Positions 29,609 to 40,800 of a stretch of DNA of 64,000 bases are shown piece by piece (positions within the stretch are counted from its first letter, which is position 1; each line of letters opens with the position of its first letter). The notes beneath the pieces are model-generated. The model made no database searches. It saw only the letters and a list, made by a program, of their open reading frames with translations, and had not been told where the DNA came from. The position numbers and the translations under genes were made by a program. The stretch spans positions 124,001 through 188,000 of the forward strand of contig NZ_JYLL01000001.1 in NCBI RefSeq assembly GCF_001439695.1, given 5' to 3'. The stretch comes from Pseudomonas veronii (lineage in GTDB: Bacteria > Pseudomonadota > Gammaproteobacteria > Pseudomonadales > Pseudomonadaceae).

Positions 29609-31271
29609 GCGCAGGCTCCAGTTGAATCCGGCCACTGGAGCAGGCCGCGACGCCGTTGCGGTAGGCGAAATACAGCTTGCCGCGTTGCGGGTCGAAGCGC
29701 AGGTGCAGTTCGACGTGGTCGCCGGGGCGCACCAGTTGCTGGAACTTGAGCACTTCCATGCCGGCAAAGGTCGCCGGCAGGTCGAGCAGTTGCTGGCCGA
29801 GGTTGAACGCCCACTCGACCTGCACCACGCCCGGCAGCACCGGCGTCACCGGGAAGTGGCCGCTGAAGTAGGCCAGGTCCGGCGGGATGCTCAGTTGCAA
29901 GGTCCATTCGCCATCGGCTTCGACTTGCTCCAGCACCTCCGGGGCTTTCGGCCGGGGCGCCAGCAGCAGCGCTTCGATCTCGGCCTGGGGCAGCTTGCCT
30001 TGGCTGTTCAGCGGCAACTGTCGCAGTAAGCGCCAGCGACGCGGCAAGGCCAGGGCTTCGCAGTGCTGGCTCAAGTGTTGGCGCAGGGTTTGCGTGACGG
30101 TACGCCGGCCCTGGTTGCGCAGGGCATGCAGGCCGTCGGCGCTCAGCACCACGAGGGCGCCGAGGCTGGCGCGGTTTTCCTGGACCACGCCCAGGCGCGT
30201 TTCGGCGACCCAGGGGTGCGCCATCAGGGCCTGTTCGAGCATGGGCAGGGAGATACGTTTTTCTTCCAGTTTGACGATGCGATCCAGGCGCCCGAGCAGC
30301 TCGAAGCGGCCGTCGGCATGCAGGCGGGCGGCGTCGGCGGTCTGTTCGATATGCCCGGCGGGCAGGTACGGCGAGGCAATACGCAGGGCACCGTCGGCGT
30401 CCTGGCTCAGTTCTACCCCGGCGAACGGCTGCCACGGCTGCGCGCCTTGGCGCCAGGCAATGCCGCCGGTTTCCGAGCTGCCGAGGATTTCCGTCGGCCA
30501 TTGTTGCAAGCGTTCGTACAGGCTGGCGGCCGCGTCGATGGGCAGGGCGCCGCCGGAGGAGAACACCCGCGACACTCGGCTCAGGGCCGGCCAGTCGAGG
30601 TTGTCGCCCATCCGCTTGAGCAGCGCCGGGCTGGCGACCCAGGCGAACCGTGGGTGCTCGCGGCTGGCGCGCTGCAAATCCTCCGGGAAGGCCAACTGGC
30701 GGCGCACGAAGCTGCGGCCGGCGCACAACGGCCACAGCACGCGGAACAACAGGCCGTAGATGTGTTGGGTGGCGACGCTGCCGATGATGCAGGCGTCGTT
30801 GAGGTCCGCGCCCCACAGCGTTTCCAGGGCCTGCACCTCGTTGGCCAGCTGGCGCAGGGTCTTGTCGATGCGCTTGGGTTCGCCGCTGGAGCCGGAGGTA
30901 CACAGGCTCAATTGGCACGCATCCAGGTCGAGGGCGGCCGGGCTCAACGGCGCCTGATACAACGCGTCCAGGTCCGCGGCGTCGGTCAGCCAGGTGTCGA
31001 CGGCGTCGGCCCAGCGTTGGCGAGTCTGCGGTTGCAGGTCGGCGGGCAGCAACACGCCGACCCCGGCGCGCCAGGCTCCCAGCAGGGCGATCGCCAGCAG
31101 GCCGGCGTCTTCCAGATGCACCGCCACGCGCTGGATACCGCGCGCGTGCAGGCCTGCCGCCAGGCGCAGGGATTGCTCCCACAGCTGGGCGTGATTCATC
31201 GCAGGCTCGGTGGTGACCAAGCGCTGTTCCAACGGCTCAAGCAGCAGGTGCTCAAGTTTCAACCCATTCAT
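29601..31271 (-). CDS. Aryl-CoA/ACP ligase fused to a dehydratase (ApeH-ApeI)
   Basis: A 556-residue two-domain protein. Residues 1-435 are an adenylate-forming enzyme: P-loop TSGSSGEPK at 125-133, [10 protein letters not shown] near 261-270, [15 protein letters not shown] near 327-341 and the C-terminal catalytic lysine in NSQGK (Lys426). Residues 455-556 form a hotdog dehydratase of the FabA/FabZ type with [13 protein letters not shown] (His472) and Glu486. The first part would activate the aryl acid from the lyase; the second would pair with ApeP to dehydrate hydroxyacyl-ACP. In E. coli-type clusters these are separate genes. ATG 31271 overlaps the preceding stop. Confidence 0.85.
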   Translation of the reverse strand: MNGLKLEHLLLEPLEQRLVTTEPAMNHAQLWEQSLRLAAGLHARGIQRVAVHLEDAGLLAIALLGAWRAGVGVLLPADLQPQTRQRWADAVDTWLTDAADLDALYQAPLSPAALDLDACQLSLCTSGSSGEPKRIDKTLRQLANEVQALETLWGADLNDACIIGSVATQHIYGLLFRVLWPLCAGRSFVRRQLAFPEDLQRASREHPRFAWVASPALLKRMGDNLDWPALSRVSRVFSSGGALPIDAAASLYERLQQWPTEILGSSETGGIAWRQGAQPWQPFAGVELSQDADGALRIASPYLPAGHIEQTADAARLHADGRFELLGRLDRIVKLEEKRISLPMLEQALMAHPWVAETRLGVVQENRASLGALVVLSADGLHALRNQGRRTVTQTLRQHLSQHCEALALPRRWRLLRQLPLNSQGKLPQAEIEALLLAPRPKAPEVLEQVEADGEWTLQLSIPPDLAYFSGHFPVTPVLPGVVQVEWAFNLGQQLLDLPATFAGMEVLKFQQLVRPGDHVELHLRFDPQRGKLYFAYRNGVAACSSGRIQLEPAHA

Positions 31272-31813
31272 ACGCGGCCTCGAACCCTTTGTCGTACCAG
31301 CCATTCCACGGCAAACAACAGCCCCATCAGCCCGTAGGCGATCAGGCCGTTGTACAACGTCCACCAGCTCAGCGGCGCCCACAGGGTGAGGGCGGCGGCC
31401 AGCAGGCCATTACACAGAAAAAACACGCTCCACACCACGGTGACCTGGCGCGTATACACAATGGCTTTCGGCGGCAGTTGCGGGTCGGTCATGCGTGCCA
31501 GGCGCTCGACCATCGGCGGGCCGTATTTCAGGCTCAGGCCGAACAGCGCCAACATGAACGCGCTGACCAGGCTCGGGTACCAGCGCAGCAGGTGCGGGTT
31601 GTCGAACCAGGCCAGGGCCAAGCAGAACAGGATGATCGCCACCGCCATCCAGCGGCTGCCGGGGCGCCGCGCACCCGTGAGCGCACGCAGCAACCACAGG
31701 CTGCCGAGCAGCAGGCCGAATTGCCACGGTGCAAAGTGCTCGGTGCCGTAATACACCGCGAAAGGGTACAGCAACCCCGCCAGCAACAGGCCAAGGCCGA
31801 TCAGCCGGCTCAT
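31268..31813 (-). CDS. COG4648-type membrane protein of the APE operon
   Basis: A 181-residue protein with about six hydrophobic helices, of the uncharacterised membrane family regularly found between the ACPs and the ligase in aryl polyene clusters (ApeG position). It lacks recognisable catalytic motifs; the conserved KYGPPMVERLARM loop is cytoplasmic by charge. Function is unknown, perhaps anchoring the synthase at the membrane. ATGA overlaps on both sides. Confidence 0.75.
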   Translation of the reverse strand: MSRLIGLGLLLAGLLYPFAVYYGTEHFAPWQFGLLLGSLWLLRALTGARRPGSRWMAVAIILFCLALAWFDNPHLLRWYPSLVSAFMLALFGLSLKYGPPMVERLARMTDPQLPPKAIVYTRQVTVVWSVFFLCNGLLAAALTLWAPLSWWTLYNGLIAYGLMGLLFAVEWLVRQRVRGRV

Positions 31814-32064
31814 GCGGCCGGTTGGACCAGACGGTACACCGCCTCAACCACGTCGTTCACGGTACGCACAGCCTTGAACTCTTCGGCGGCGATTTTTTTG
31901 CCGGTCTGGCGTTTGATGTGGTCGATCAGGTCCACGGCGTCGATGCTGTCGATTTCCAGGTCCTGGTACAGGTTGGCTTCGAGGGTGATGCGTTCAGGTT
32001 CCAGTTCAAACAGTTCCACCAAGGCAGCGCGCAGGGTGTTGAAAATATCGTCACGAGTTTGCAT
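31810..32064 (-). CDS. apeF: Acyl carrier protein (ApeF-like)
   Basis: An 84-residue acidic helical protein with the phosphopantetheine site Ser in LEIDSIDAVDL at about residue 40. It would carry the growing polyene chain. The spacing to the other ACP gene is nine bases. Two unlike ACPs are typical of aryl polyene clusters. Confidence 0.88.
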   Translation of the reverse strand: MQTRDDIFNTLRAALVELFELEPERITLEANLYQDLEIDSIDAVDLIDHIKRQTGKKIAAEEFKAVRTVNDVVEAVYRLVQPAA

Positions 32065-32073
32065 GGTACGGTC

Positions 32074-32343
32074 TCAAGCTGCCTGTTTGGCCGTGACGAA
32101 CGCCGCAAGGCTGGCCACGTTGGTGAAGTGATTGCGGGTGTCCTTGGCGTCGGCATCGATCTTGAAGCCGTACTTTTTCTGGATCGCCAGGCCCAGTTCC
32201 AGGGCGTCGACTGAGTCCAGGCCCAGGCCTTCGCCGAACAGGGTTTGGTCGCTGTTGATGTCGTCGACGCTGATGTCTTCCAGGCCCAGGGCCTCGATGA
32301 TCAGCGTCTTTATGTCGTGCTCAAGGCTGTTTGAGTTGCTCAT
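32074..32343 (-). CDS. apeE: Acyl carrier protein (ApeE-like)
   Basis: An 89-residue ACP with the prosthetic-group serine in LGLDSVDALEL at about residue 44. Which of the two carriers takes the aryl starter and which the extender cannot be told from sequence. It overlaps the end of the acyltransferase gene by 23 bases. Confidence 0.88.
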   Translation of the reverse strand: MSNSNSLEHDIKTLIIEALGLEDISVDDINSDQTLFGEGLGLDSVDALELGLAIQKKYGFKIDADAKDTRNHFTNVASLAAFVTAKQAA

Positions 32344-33133
32344 CTTCGGCGAGCTCCTTAATAAAATAGTGATGCAGGTAATCGTTGAGCTTGCGTGAGG
32401 CCTGGGGCGCGGGGCCGAGTGCGGCGAACGCTTGTGGTTCTATATCGGCACCCACCCGTAAACTGAAGTGAAAGCGGCGTTTGGGAATGCGATACCAGGG
32501 TTCGGCCTTGGTCAGGGTGGTCGGGCTGACCTTGATTACCACGGGGGTGATGATTGTCGCACCACGCAACGCAATCGCGGCGCCGCCGCGATGAAAGGCA
32601 GGCGCCGCACCGGGTGTGGTGCGGGTGCCTTCTGGAAAGATGATCAGGGTCTGACCTTCGCGCAGCGCATCGGCGGCGGCGTCGAGCATGTCCGCGCTGC
32701 CGTCATTGCTGATGTAGCCGGCATCGCGCACCGGCCCACGGGTGAACGGGTTTTGAAACAGGCTCTGCTTGACCACGCAGTTGGTCTGGCGCATCAGGCC
32801 GATCAGGAACACCACGTCGATCAGTGACGGGTGGTTGGCGACGATCATCTGGCCGGGGCGCCCGAGTTTGTCGGCACCGTCGACGCTGAACGTGAGAATG
32901 CCCAGGCGCTGCATCCACCGAATGAACAACCAGAACAGGCGACTGATGGTATGCCGCGCGCGCCGTTGGTGCTGCTTGGCAGTCCCCGGCAGGCAATTGA
33001 GCAACGGAAACACCAGTAAGCGCAGGCACAGCCCGCCGACGCCAAACAGCGCGAAGCTGGCGGCGGTGGCGAACAGGCGCCAGTAGTAGGCGTCCCGTGG
33101 CTTGTCGTTCAGGGCTTGCGTTGCCAGTTCCAT
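32321..33133 (-). CDS. PlsC-type 1-acylglycerol-phosphate-like acyltransferase
   Basis: A 270-residue membrane-bound acyltransferase with motif I NHPSLID, motif III FPEGTRTTPG and an N-terminal hydrophobic helix (about 20-45). In aryl polyene systems a PlsC-like enzyme (ApeD position) builds the lipid part. ATG 33133 follows MELATQALNDKPRDAYYW; the frame is open further upstream but overlaps the preceding gene. Confidence 0.83.
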   Translation of the reverse strand: MELATQALNDKPRDAYYWRLFATAASFALFGVGGLCLRLLVFPLLNCLPGTAKQHQRRARHTISRLFWLFIRWMQRLGILTFSVDGADKLGRPGQMIVANHPSLIDVVFLIGLMRQTNCVVKQSLFQNPFTRGPVRDAGYISNDGSADMLDAAADALREGQTLIIFPEGTRTTPGAAPAFHRGGAAIALRGATIITPVVIKVSPTTLTKAEPWYRIPKRRFHFSLRVGADIEPQAFAALGPAPQASRKLNDYLHHYFIKELAEDEQLKQP

Positions 33134-33828
33134 ACGCGGTTCTTCCAGGCGTGTTGGCAGGCGCCCTGTTCGGTCAACAGGGTGCGTAGCAGGTTCAGGG
33201 CATGAGGCCACTGGGTGTGAGTGTGTTGGACCGTGCCGGTGCGCAGTTCCAGTTGCCACTCGTCGCCCGGCGTCAGTAACAGGCCGAGGGCGTAGGGGAA
33301 GGGCACGTCGTGGATCCAGTTGGCGTAGGCCTCGGGGGGCTGTTCCTCGCTGATCACCAGCAATACCGCCGGGGCGCCTTCGTTGAGCAGGGCCGCTGCT
33401 TCGAGCATGCCGTGTTCCAGGCCATCGCCGGCGGCGGCGAGGGCGGTCATTTCGCTGGTTTCATTGCGCAGGATCGACCACAGGCCAATCACCGCGTTAT
33501 GCACCGACAGGCTGAACTGAGTCGGCGACAGCGGCTGATCGTTGGCCAGGTCGCTGAGGATGTCGAGGGTGCGCGGGGTTTCGCCGTGGCGGGAAACGAA
33601 CACCAGCGGCAGGTCTTGCAGGCCCTCGGCCAGCGGCCAGCCCACGCTGAAAGCCATGCGCGCCAGACGGCTCAGGCGGCGGCGCTGCATGGCCGGTAAA
33701 AACGAGACGTCGGGGGAGGCTTCGCTGGCGGGTAGCAACACTGGCGCCTGGCACCAGGCGCGCCAGTCGTCCGCACTTTCGAGGCCCGGAGCCCAGGCGC
33801 GCCATTGGCTGATATTGAAATTGATCAC
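33109..33828 (-). CDS. Ketosynthase-like chain length factor (ApeC-like)
   Basis: A 239-residue protein resembling the first half of a ketosynthase, without the active-site cysteine (the equivalent region reads SLSVHNAVIGLWSI) and without the catalytic histidines. Such proteins pair with ApeO as chain length factor. The start is GTG 33828 (MINFNISQWRAWAPG); a GTG at 33870 would add 14 residues unlike the family. It is the first gene of the operon. Confidence 0.8.
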   Translation of the reverse strand: MINFNISQWRAWAPGLESADDWRAWCQAPVLLPASEASPDVSFLPAMQRRRLSRLARMAFSVGWPLAEGLQDLPLVFVSRHGETPRTLDILSDLANDQPLSPTQFSLSVHNAVIGLWSILRNETSEMTALAAAGDGLEHGMLEAAALLNEGAPAVLLVISEEQPPEAYANWIHDVPFPYALGLLLTPGDEWQLELRTGTVQHTHTQWPHALNLLRTLLTEQGACQHAWKNRVWNWQRKP

Positions 33829-34165
33829 TGAGAAGATATCCCGCCCCTGCGGGCTTCCATGCGCGGCCACTGGCCCCGAATACCGGGACAGGGAGCAGCA
33901 GCCGAATGGCGCGCATTATCCCGGTGCTGTGGGGTTCTAGCAAACTTTGGTAAATATTTGTTCACGGCCGATTACAATTTGCTGGGGAAGATTTACAGAT
34001 TGTCCTTTACTGAGAACCGAGCTGGATTGTCGGACTGTTCCTTTTCATTTGTACGTTAGATGCTAGCCCGGACCATTAATGCAGCAGTGCATGGATGAAC
34101 GAGGTAGCTAACCGGCGCTTTTGCCCTCTACACTCGGGCATTCATTGGTACACGGAGGTTTTTCC
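33829..34165. promoter_or_regulatory. Divergent gap between the APE operon and parA
   Basis: This gap of 337 bases must hold the promoters of the long minus-strand operon and of parA. It has a clear AT-rich core near 33940-34010. No convincing -35/-10 pair with normal spacing could be picked by eye on either strand, and no small gene is seen. Confidence 0.4.
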
Positions 34166-34936
34166 ATGCGGCGCGTGGTGTTCAATCAAAAAGGCGGGGT
34201 TGGCAAGTCCAGCATCGCCTGCAACCTGGCGGCGGTCAGCGCCAGTGAAGGTTACCGAACCCTGTTGGTGGACCTCGATGCACAAGCCAACTCTACTCAG
34301 TACCTCACCGGGCTGACCGGCGACGATATACCGATGGGTATTGCCGAGTTCTTCAAGCAAACCCTGTCTTCGGGGCCGTTCGCCAAGAAAAACCGGGTGG
34401 ATATCTACGAAACGCCCTTCGACAACCTTCACGTGATCACCGCCACCGCTGAGCTGGCGGACTTGCAGCCCAAGCTCGAAGCCAAGCACAAAATCAACAA
34501 GCTGCGAAAGCTGCTGGATGAACTGAGCGAAGACTACGACCGGATATACCTGGATACCCCGCCAGCGTTGAATTTTTATGCGGTTTCGGCGCTGATTGCT
34601 GCTGATCGTGTGTTGATCCCCTTCGATTGCGACAGTTTCTCGCGCCAGGCGTTGTATGGCCTGCTGGCGGAAATCGAAGAATTGAAGGAAGACCACAACG
34701 AAGGCCTGGAAGTCGAAGGCATCGTGGTCAACCAGTTCCAGGCGCGAGCGAGCTTGCCGCAGCAGATGCTCGATGAGTTGATTGCCGAAGGCTTGCCGGT
34801 GCTGCCGGTGTACCTGGCGAGTTCGGTACGCATGCGTGAGTCGCACCAGCAGAACAAACCGCTGATCCACCTGGACCCACGGCACAAGCTGACGCAGCAG
34901 TTTGTGGAGTTGCATAACCTGCTGGAAAACGCCTGA
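34166..34936 (+). CDS. Orphan ParA-family ATPase
   Basis: A 256-residue ParA/MinD-type ATPase with the deviant Walker A KGGVGKSS near residues 9-16, LLVDLDAQANST and YLDTPPALNFYAVSAL. Such proteins position DNA or large complexes by ATP-dependent binding to nucleoid or membrane. No ParB-like gene or parS-like repeats are nearby. ATG 34166 is preceded by ACGGAGG at the right distance; the frame is open upstream to 34121. trxC is convergent 41 bases away. Confidence 0.85.
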   Translation: MRRVVFNQKGGVGKSSIACNLAAVSASEGYRTLLVDLDAQANSTQYLTGLTGDDIPMGIAEFFKQTLSSGPFAKKNRVDIYETPFDNLHVITATAELADLQPKLEAKHKINKLRKLLDELSEDYDRIYLDTPPALNFYAVSALIAADRVLIPFDCDSFSRQALYGLLAEIEELKEDHNEGLEVEGIVVNQFQARASLPQQMLDELIAEGLPVLPVYLASSVRMRESHQQNKPLIHLDPRHKLTQQFVELHNLLENA

Positions 34937-34977
34937 CCCAAAGCACCACACTGGCCTGCGTTGTGCTCAAGGTCGAG

Positions 34978-35412
34978 TTACACCCCTTGGCTACGCAACC
35001 AGCTCATCAACTGCGGTAACGGAAACGCCCCACTCTGACGCGCCACTTCGCGGCCGTTCTTGAACAGAATCAAGCTGGGAATCGAGCGAATCCCCAACTG
35101 CGCCGACAACTGCTGATTGGCCTCGCTGTCCAGCTTGGCCAACCGGCACTTGCCTTCCAACTGCGCAGCGGCCTGCTCGAAGATGGGTGCGAACGACTTG
35201 CACGGCCCACACCAATCGGCCCACACATCCACCAGCAACGGCAGGTCGCCCTTGATCTGGCTGGCGTAGTCGCCCTGTTTCAGTTCAAAAGGTTTGTTCA
35301 GCAGCACCGGCTGCTTGCAGCGCCCGCACTTCGGCGCATCGCCCAGGCGTTCGCCGGGGATGCGATTGAGGCCGTTGCAGTGCGGGCAGGGAATGACGAG
35401 AGGGTTGGACAT
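34978..35412 (-). CDS. trxC: Thioredoxin 2 TrxC
   Basis: A 144-residue thioredoxin with the extra N-terminal zinc domain that defines TrxC: CPHC at about 9-12 and CGRC near 29-32. The redox site WCGPC lies in DVWADWCGPCKSF. It reduces protein disulphides in the cytoplasm and is often induced by oxidative stress. It stands alone, convergent with parA. Confidence 0.93.
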   Translation of the reverse strand: MSNPLVIPCPHCNGLNRIPGERLGDAPKCGRCKQPVLLNKPFELKQGDYASQIKGDLPLLVDVWADWCGPCKSFAPIFEQAAAQLEGKCRLAKLDSEANQQLSAQLGIRSIPSLILFKNGREVARQSGAFPLPQLMSWLRSQGV

Positions 35413-35585
35413 GGTGGCGCTCCTTTGAGACTGGCCAATAGATCCTATTTGGAGTCAGGTCTGGGGTTTATCAAGGCGTGGGAGCGGTGACTCATCCGTT
35501 CACAGTTTCTGCCATGTCGATGTGAAGCCGCTTATCTAGGCTGTTGGAGCGCGTTCTGTTTCCCGCCATCTGTCTGTTTGCGGTT

Positions 35586-35640
35586 ATAGCAAATTGCGAT
35601 AGTTTGAGTTCGGGTTTAACCTTCATAGCAAGATGCGATA
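35586..35640. promoter_or_regulatory. Two operator-like repeats ahead of higBA
   Basis: ATAGCAAATTGCGATA (35586-35601) and ATAGCAAGATGCGATA (35625-35640) are 14/16 identical and 39 bases apart. Each is close to palindromic (TATNGCAA facing TTGCNATA). The second ends 10 bases before higB. They are the natural candidates for HigA binding and autoregulation. Confidence 0.6.
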
Positions 35641-35650
35641 AGGATGTTGC

Positions 35651-35947
35651 ATGCGAGTGATTAGTGAGAAAAGGATCTGGGAAGCAAAGGAAAAGTGGCC
35701 GCGCTCAGCGAGTGCTTTGGATGAGTGGTACCGACGGATAAAGCGCAATAGCCCAGGAGATTTCGCGTCAATGAAAGGCATTTTTCCTGCGACGGATAAA
35801 GTCGGGCAGTTCCATGTGTTCGACATCGGTGGCAATAAACTGAGGTTAATTGCTTTCGTGCGGTACCCAGCACAACGAATTTACATCAAGCATCTGCTCG
35901 ATCACCGCGAATACGAACAAGACAAGTGGAAGGAGACAATCAGATGA
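35651..35947 (+). CDS. higB: HigB-family toxin (type II toxin-antitoxin)
   Basis: A 98-residue basic protein of the HigB branch of RelE-like mRNA interferases: MRVISEKRIWEAKEKWP, DFASMKGIFPATDKVGQFHV and FDIGGNKLRLIAFVRY, then IYIKHLLDHREYEQDKWKE. The conserved His in KHLLDH and the C-terminal Trp fit the family. The toxin comes before the antitoxin, as in hig loci. The antitoxin ATG overlaps its stop. Confidence 0.9.
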   Translation: MRVISEKRIWEAKEKWPRSASALDEWYRRIKRNSPGDFASMKGIFPATDKVGQFHVFDIGGNKLRLIAFVRYPAQRIYIKHLLDHREYEQDKWKETIR

Positions 35948-36345
35948 GCGCACTCATTCAGCTCGCCGCTGAACATTGGCAATTTGTTTCACCATTACTG
36001 CGCAAGCCAAAAAACGAGGCGGATTACGATGCACTGGTTGCTGCCCTCGACGAGTTGCTGGATTTGGTCGGGGAGGACGAATCAAATCCGCTTATGAGTT
36101 TGGTGGATATTCTCAGTGACTGGATCGAAGCCTACGATCACGAGCATCGTCCGATGCCCATCGTCAGTGGTGTTGACGTGTTGCGCGCGATGATGCGCGA
36201 ACACGGCTTGAATCAAAGTGATCTGCCAGGCTTAGGCAAACAGTCAGTCGTTTCCGAGATTCTGAGCGGTAAGCGTAAGCTCAATCTGCGACAGATTAAA
36301 TGGTTGGCCGAACGCTTTGGGGTTTCCGTGGAGACGTTCATCTAG
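35944..36345 (+). CDS. higA: HigA-family antitoxin
   Basis: A 133-residue antitoxin with an acidic N-terminal toxin-binding region (about 1-65) and a C-terminal helix-turn-helix (RAMMREHGLNQSDLPG, then QSVVSEILSGKRKLNLRQIK). It would neutralise HigB and repress the operon at the two repeats upstream. ATG 35944 overlaps the higB stop. It is convergent with selO, 6 bases apart. Confidence 0.88.
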   Translation: MSALIQLAAEHWQFVSPLLRKPKNEADYDALVAALDELLDLVGEDESNPLMSLVDILSDWIEAYDHEHRPMPIVSGVDVLRAMMREHGLNQSDLPGLGKQSVVSEILSGKRKLNLRQIKWLAERFGVSVETFI

Positions 36346-36351
36346 CCGACT

Positions 36352-37863
<1,512 letters not shown>

Positions 37864-40800
37864 TTAGTCGAGCTTGGAGGGTGGCGGCTCGGGGGCGTCC
37901 ACCACTTTGCCCGGCGGCGGTTCCGGTGCGTCGTGCGTCTCGGCCGGGTTGGCGATGGTGCGTTTTTCGTCTTCTACCGGCACCAGCTTGTACTCCTGGC
38001 CGTGCAGGTTCTTCAGGTAAACCTCCATCTGCCGGAACGAGATGTTGATGTGGTTGTTCTTGAACTCGCGGTTGATAAAACGGTTCACCTCGTCGATCAC
38101 CGGGTTGCGGTCACCGAGGTCGCGCACGTGCATGCGCAGTTCGTGGTCGAGGGTGCTTTCGCCGAAGTTGAGGAAGTACACGTGGGGTTCGGGTTCTTTC
38201 AGCACCCGCGGGTTTTCGCGCGCGGCCTGGAGCAACAGGGCTTTCACCAGGTCGAGGTCGGAGCCGTAGTCCACGCCGAGCTTGAGGGTGACCCGGGTGA
38301 TGGTGTCGGTCAGCGACCAGTTGATCAGTTGCCCGGTGATGAACGTCTTGTTCGGGACAATGATGTCCTTGCGGTCGAAGTCGGTGATGGTGGTGGCGCG
38401 GATGCGGATCTTGCTCACCGTGCCCGACAGGTTGCCGATGGTGATGGTGTCGCCGATCCGCACCGGGCGCTCGAACAGGATCATGATGCCGGAGATAAAG
38501 TTGGCGAAGATCTCCTGCATACCGAAGCCCAGGCCCACCGACAGCGCCGCCACCAGCCATTGCAACTTGTCCCAGCTCACGCCGAGGGTCGATAGGGTCG
38601 CCACAAACCCCACGCCGGCAATCACGTAGGATAGCAACGTGGTGGTGGCGTAGGCGCTGCCCTGGGCCAGGTCCAGCTTGGACAGCACCAGCACTTCCAG
38701 CAAGCCGGGCAGGTTGCGCGCCAGGGCGAAGGTGATGCCGATGATGATCAGCGCGCCGAGCATGTCGCCGATGCTGATCGGCACCATGCTGATATTGGCC
38801 CCGGTGCCGCTGGTGTATTCGTAGAGGGTGACGTTGTCGAGGTAGGAGAACACCGAGATCAGGTCCGACCACACCCAGTACAGCGCCGCGATGAAGCCGC
38901 CGAGCAGGGCCAGGCGGATCAGGCGCATGGATTGTTCGTTGACCTGTTCGATGTCCAGGGTCGGCTCTTCGATCACCGCTTCGCCTTCGCCGGCTTCCTT
39001 GGCGGCCTGGCGTTTTGCCAATGCCCGCGAATAGGCCAGGCGCCGGGCGGCGACGCCCAGGCCGCGGGCGAACGTGGCTTCGATCACCAGCCAGAACATC
39101 AACAGGTACAGGGTGTTGATCAACCGGTCGCTGAGCTTCAGCGCGGTGTAGTAATAGCCGAAGCACACGGCGATAAACAGTGCGATGGGCAGCGCGGTAA
39201 ACAACAGACCCGCGGTTTTGCGGAACAGTGAGGCTTTCTCGTGGGTCGTGCTGTGCAACAGCAGGCGACCCAGCAGCCAGGCCATCAGCGCATAGCAGGT
39301 CAGCACCACGCCGATGCCCAGCACGTCGTCGGCCAGGGCTGCCGGCTGGTGCTCGGCAATGGCCACCACGGCCACCAGCGCCAGCACCACCAGCCCGAGC
39401 TTGCGTACCCAACCTTGCAGGAATGCGACCTGCGGTCGTTCCCAGCGGAAGTGCAATTCGGCGACGCCGCCTGGCGCGAGGATTCGGTAGGCGGTGTAGA
39501 ACACCAACCACGCCTGGGCGATCTGCAACAGCGCGGCACCCAGGTTGGCGTTTTGCCCGCGGGCGTCGATCTGCAACGCATAACCGCATAACGCCAGGCC
39601 CAAGGCCACGGGCATGGCCAGCAGGATATTCACCAGGATCGCCTGAGGCGTGTGCCATTGGCTGTCACGCTTGAAGTGGCCGATGTCCATGTGCACCTTT
39701 TTCAGCCGCGCGTACAAGGCATTGCGCCGCCACAACAGTGCGCCGATCAACAGCAGCAACGGCAGGAACAGCAGCGGGCGCTGGGTCAGGCCGTCGTACA
39801 GTTCGCTGACGCTGGAGGCCCAGGGCAGGGAGGTGACTTGCTTGCTCAGGTGGTCCGGGACGGTTTCCAGCCACTCGGTGTCCAGCGGCTTGTTGCTGGG
39901 AATCCAGAACATCTGCTCATCGAGGGTCGCACGCAGGGTGGTGGCGGTGCTCAGCAGTTGTTTCTGGTTCAGTTGCAGGGTGATCGATTCATTGAGCAGC
40001 GCGCTCAGCTCGCGGCTCAGGCGCTCGAGCAGGTCGCTGCGGGTGATCGCCAGTTCCAGCAGAGTGCGCCGCAATTGCGGGGTGACCTCATCCGGCGGCT
40101 GGTTGGCCAGCAGGTTATCCACATAGGTGCTGGGCGAGCTGATCAGTTCGCGCTGCTGGTTGACCTCGAACTGGTACAGGCGAATGTTGGCGATGTCGTC
40201 GGCGAGGTTGCGGTCGACCGTGAGGCGCGGCAAGGCCTGTTTCTGTTTGTACAGAATCTTCGACAGCAGCAGGCTGCCCTTGAGCACGTTGATCTGTTCG
40301 TCCAGCGCCGAGTCGCTCTGGGTCACGGTGTCCAGTTGCTGCTTGGTCTGCAGGTTCTTCTGGGTCAGGTCGTTGAGGCGGTCGGTGCTTTTGAGCAGGT
40401 AGTCGGACAGCTTCAGGTTGGCCGCGCTTTCCGTGGCCAACAGGCTGCTGCTGCCGGCTTTCTGCGCTTCGATGGACTGTTGGGTCACCGTCTGTTGGGA
40501 CTGGGCCAGGCGTTTCTGGTTGATCAGGGTTTGCAGGTCCTGGATCTCTTGTTCCAGGCGCGCGGTTTTTTCCACCACCAGGTCATGCTGGCTGTTGCCC
40601 AGGTCTTGCAGTTGGCTGTTGCCGGCCAGTTCCTGGCGGCGCAGTGGGATCAGGGCATTGAGCGACGCCAGTTCGGCGTTCAACTGGTTGCGTTGGTCGG
40701 CGCTGAGGGTTTTGCCATTGTCCTTGCCGGCCTTGAGGGTCGCGTTGATCTGCTGGATGCGCGTCTGGCTGCTGCTGATTTCGGTCTGCGCGCGCTCGGG

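Noticed and set aside
29587..31182. A 531-codon frame overlapping the ligase-dehydratase gene in another frame of the same strand
   Set aside because: Arg/Ala/Pro-rich translation typical of out-of-frame reading; the ligase frame contains all the catalytic motifs.
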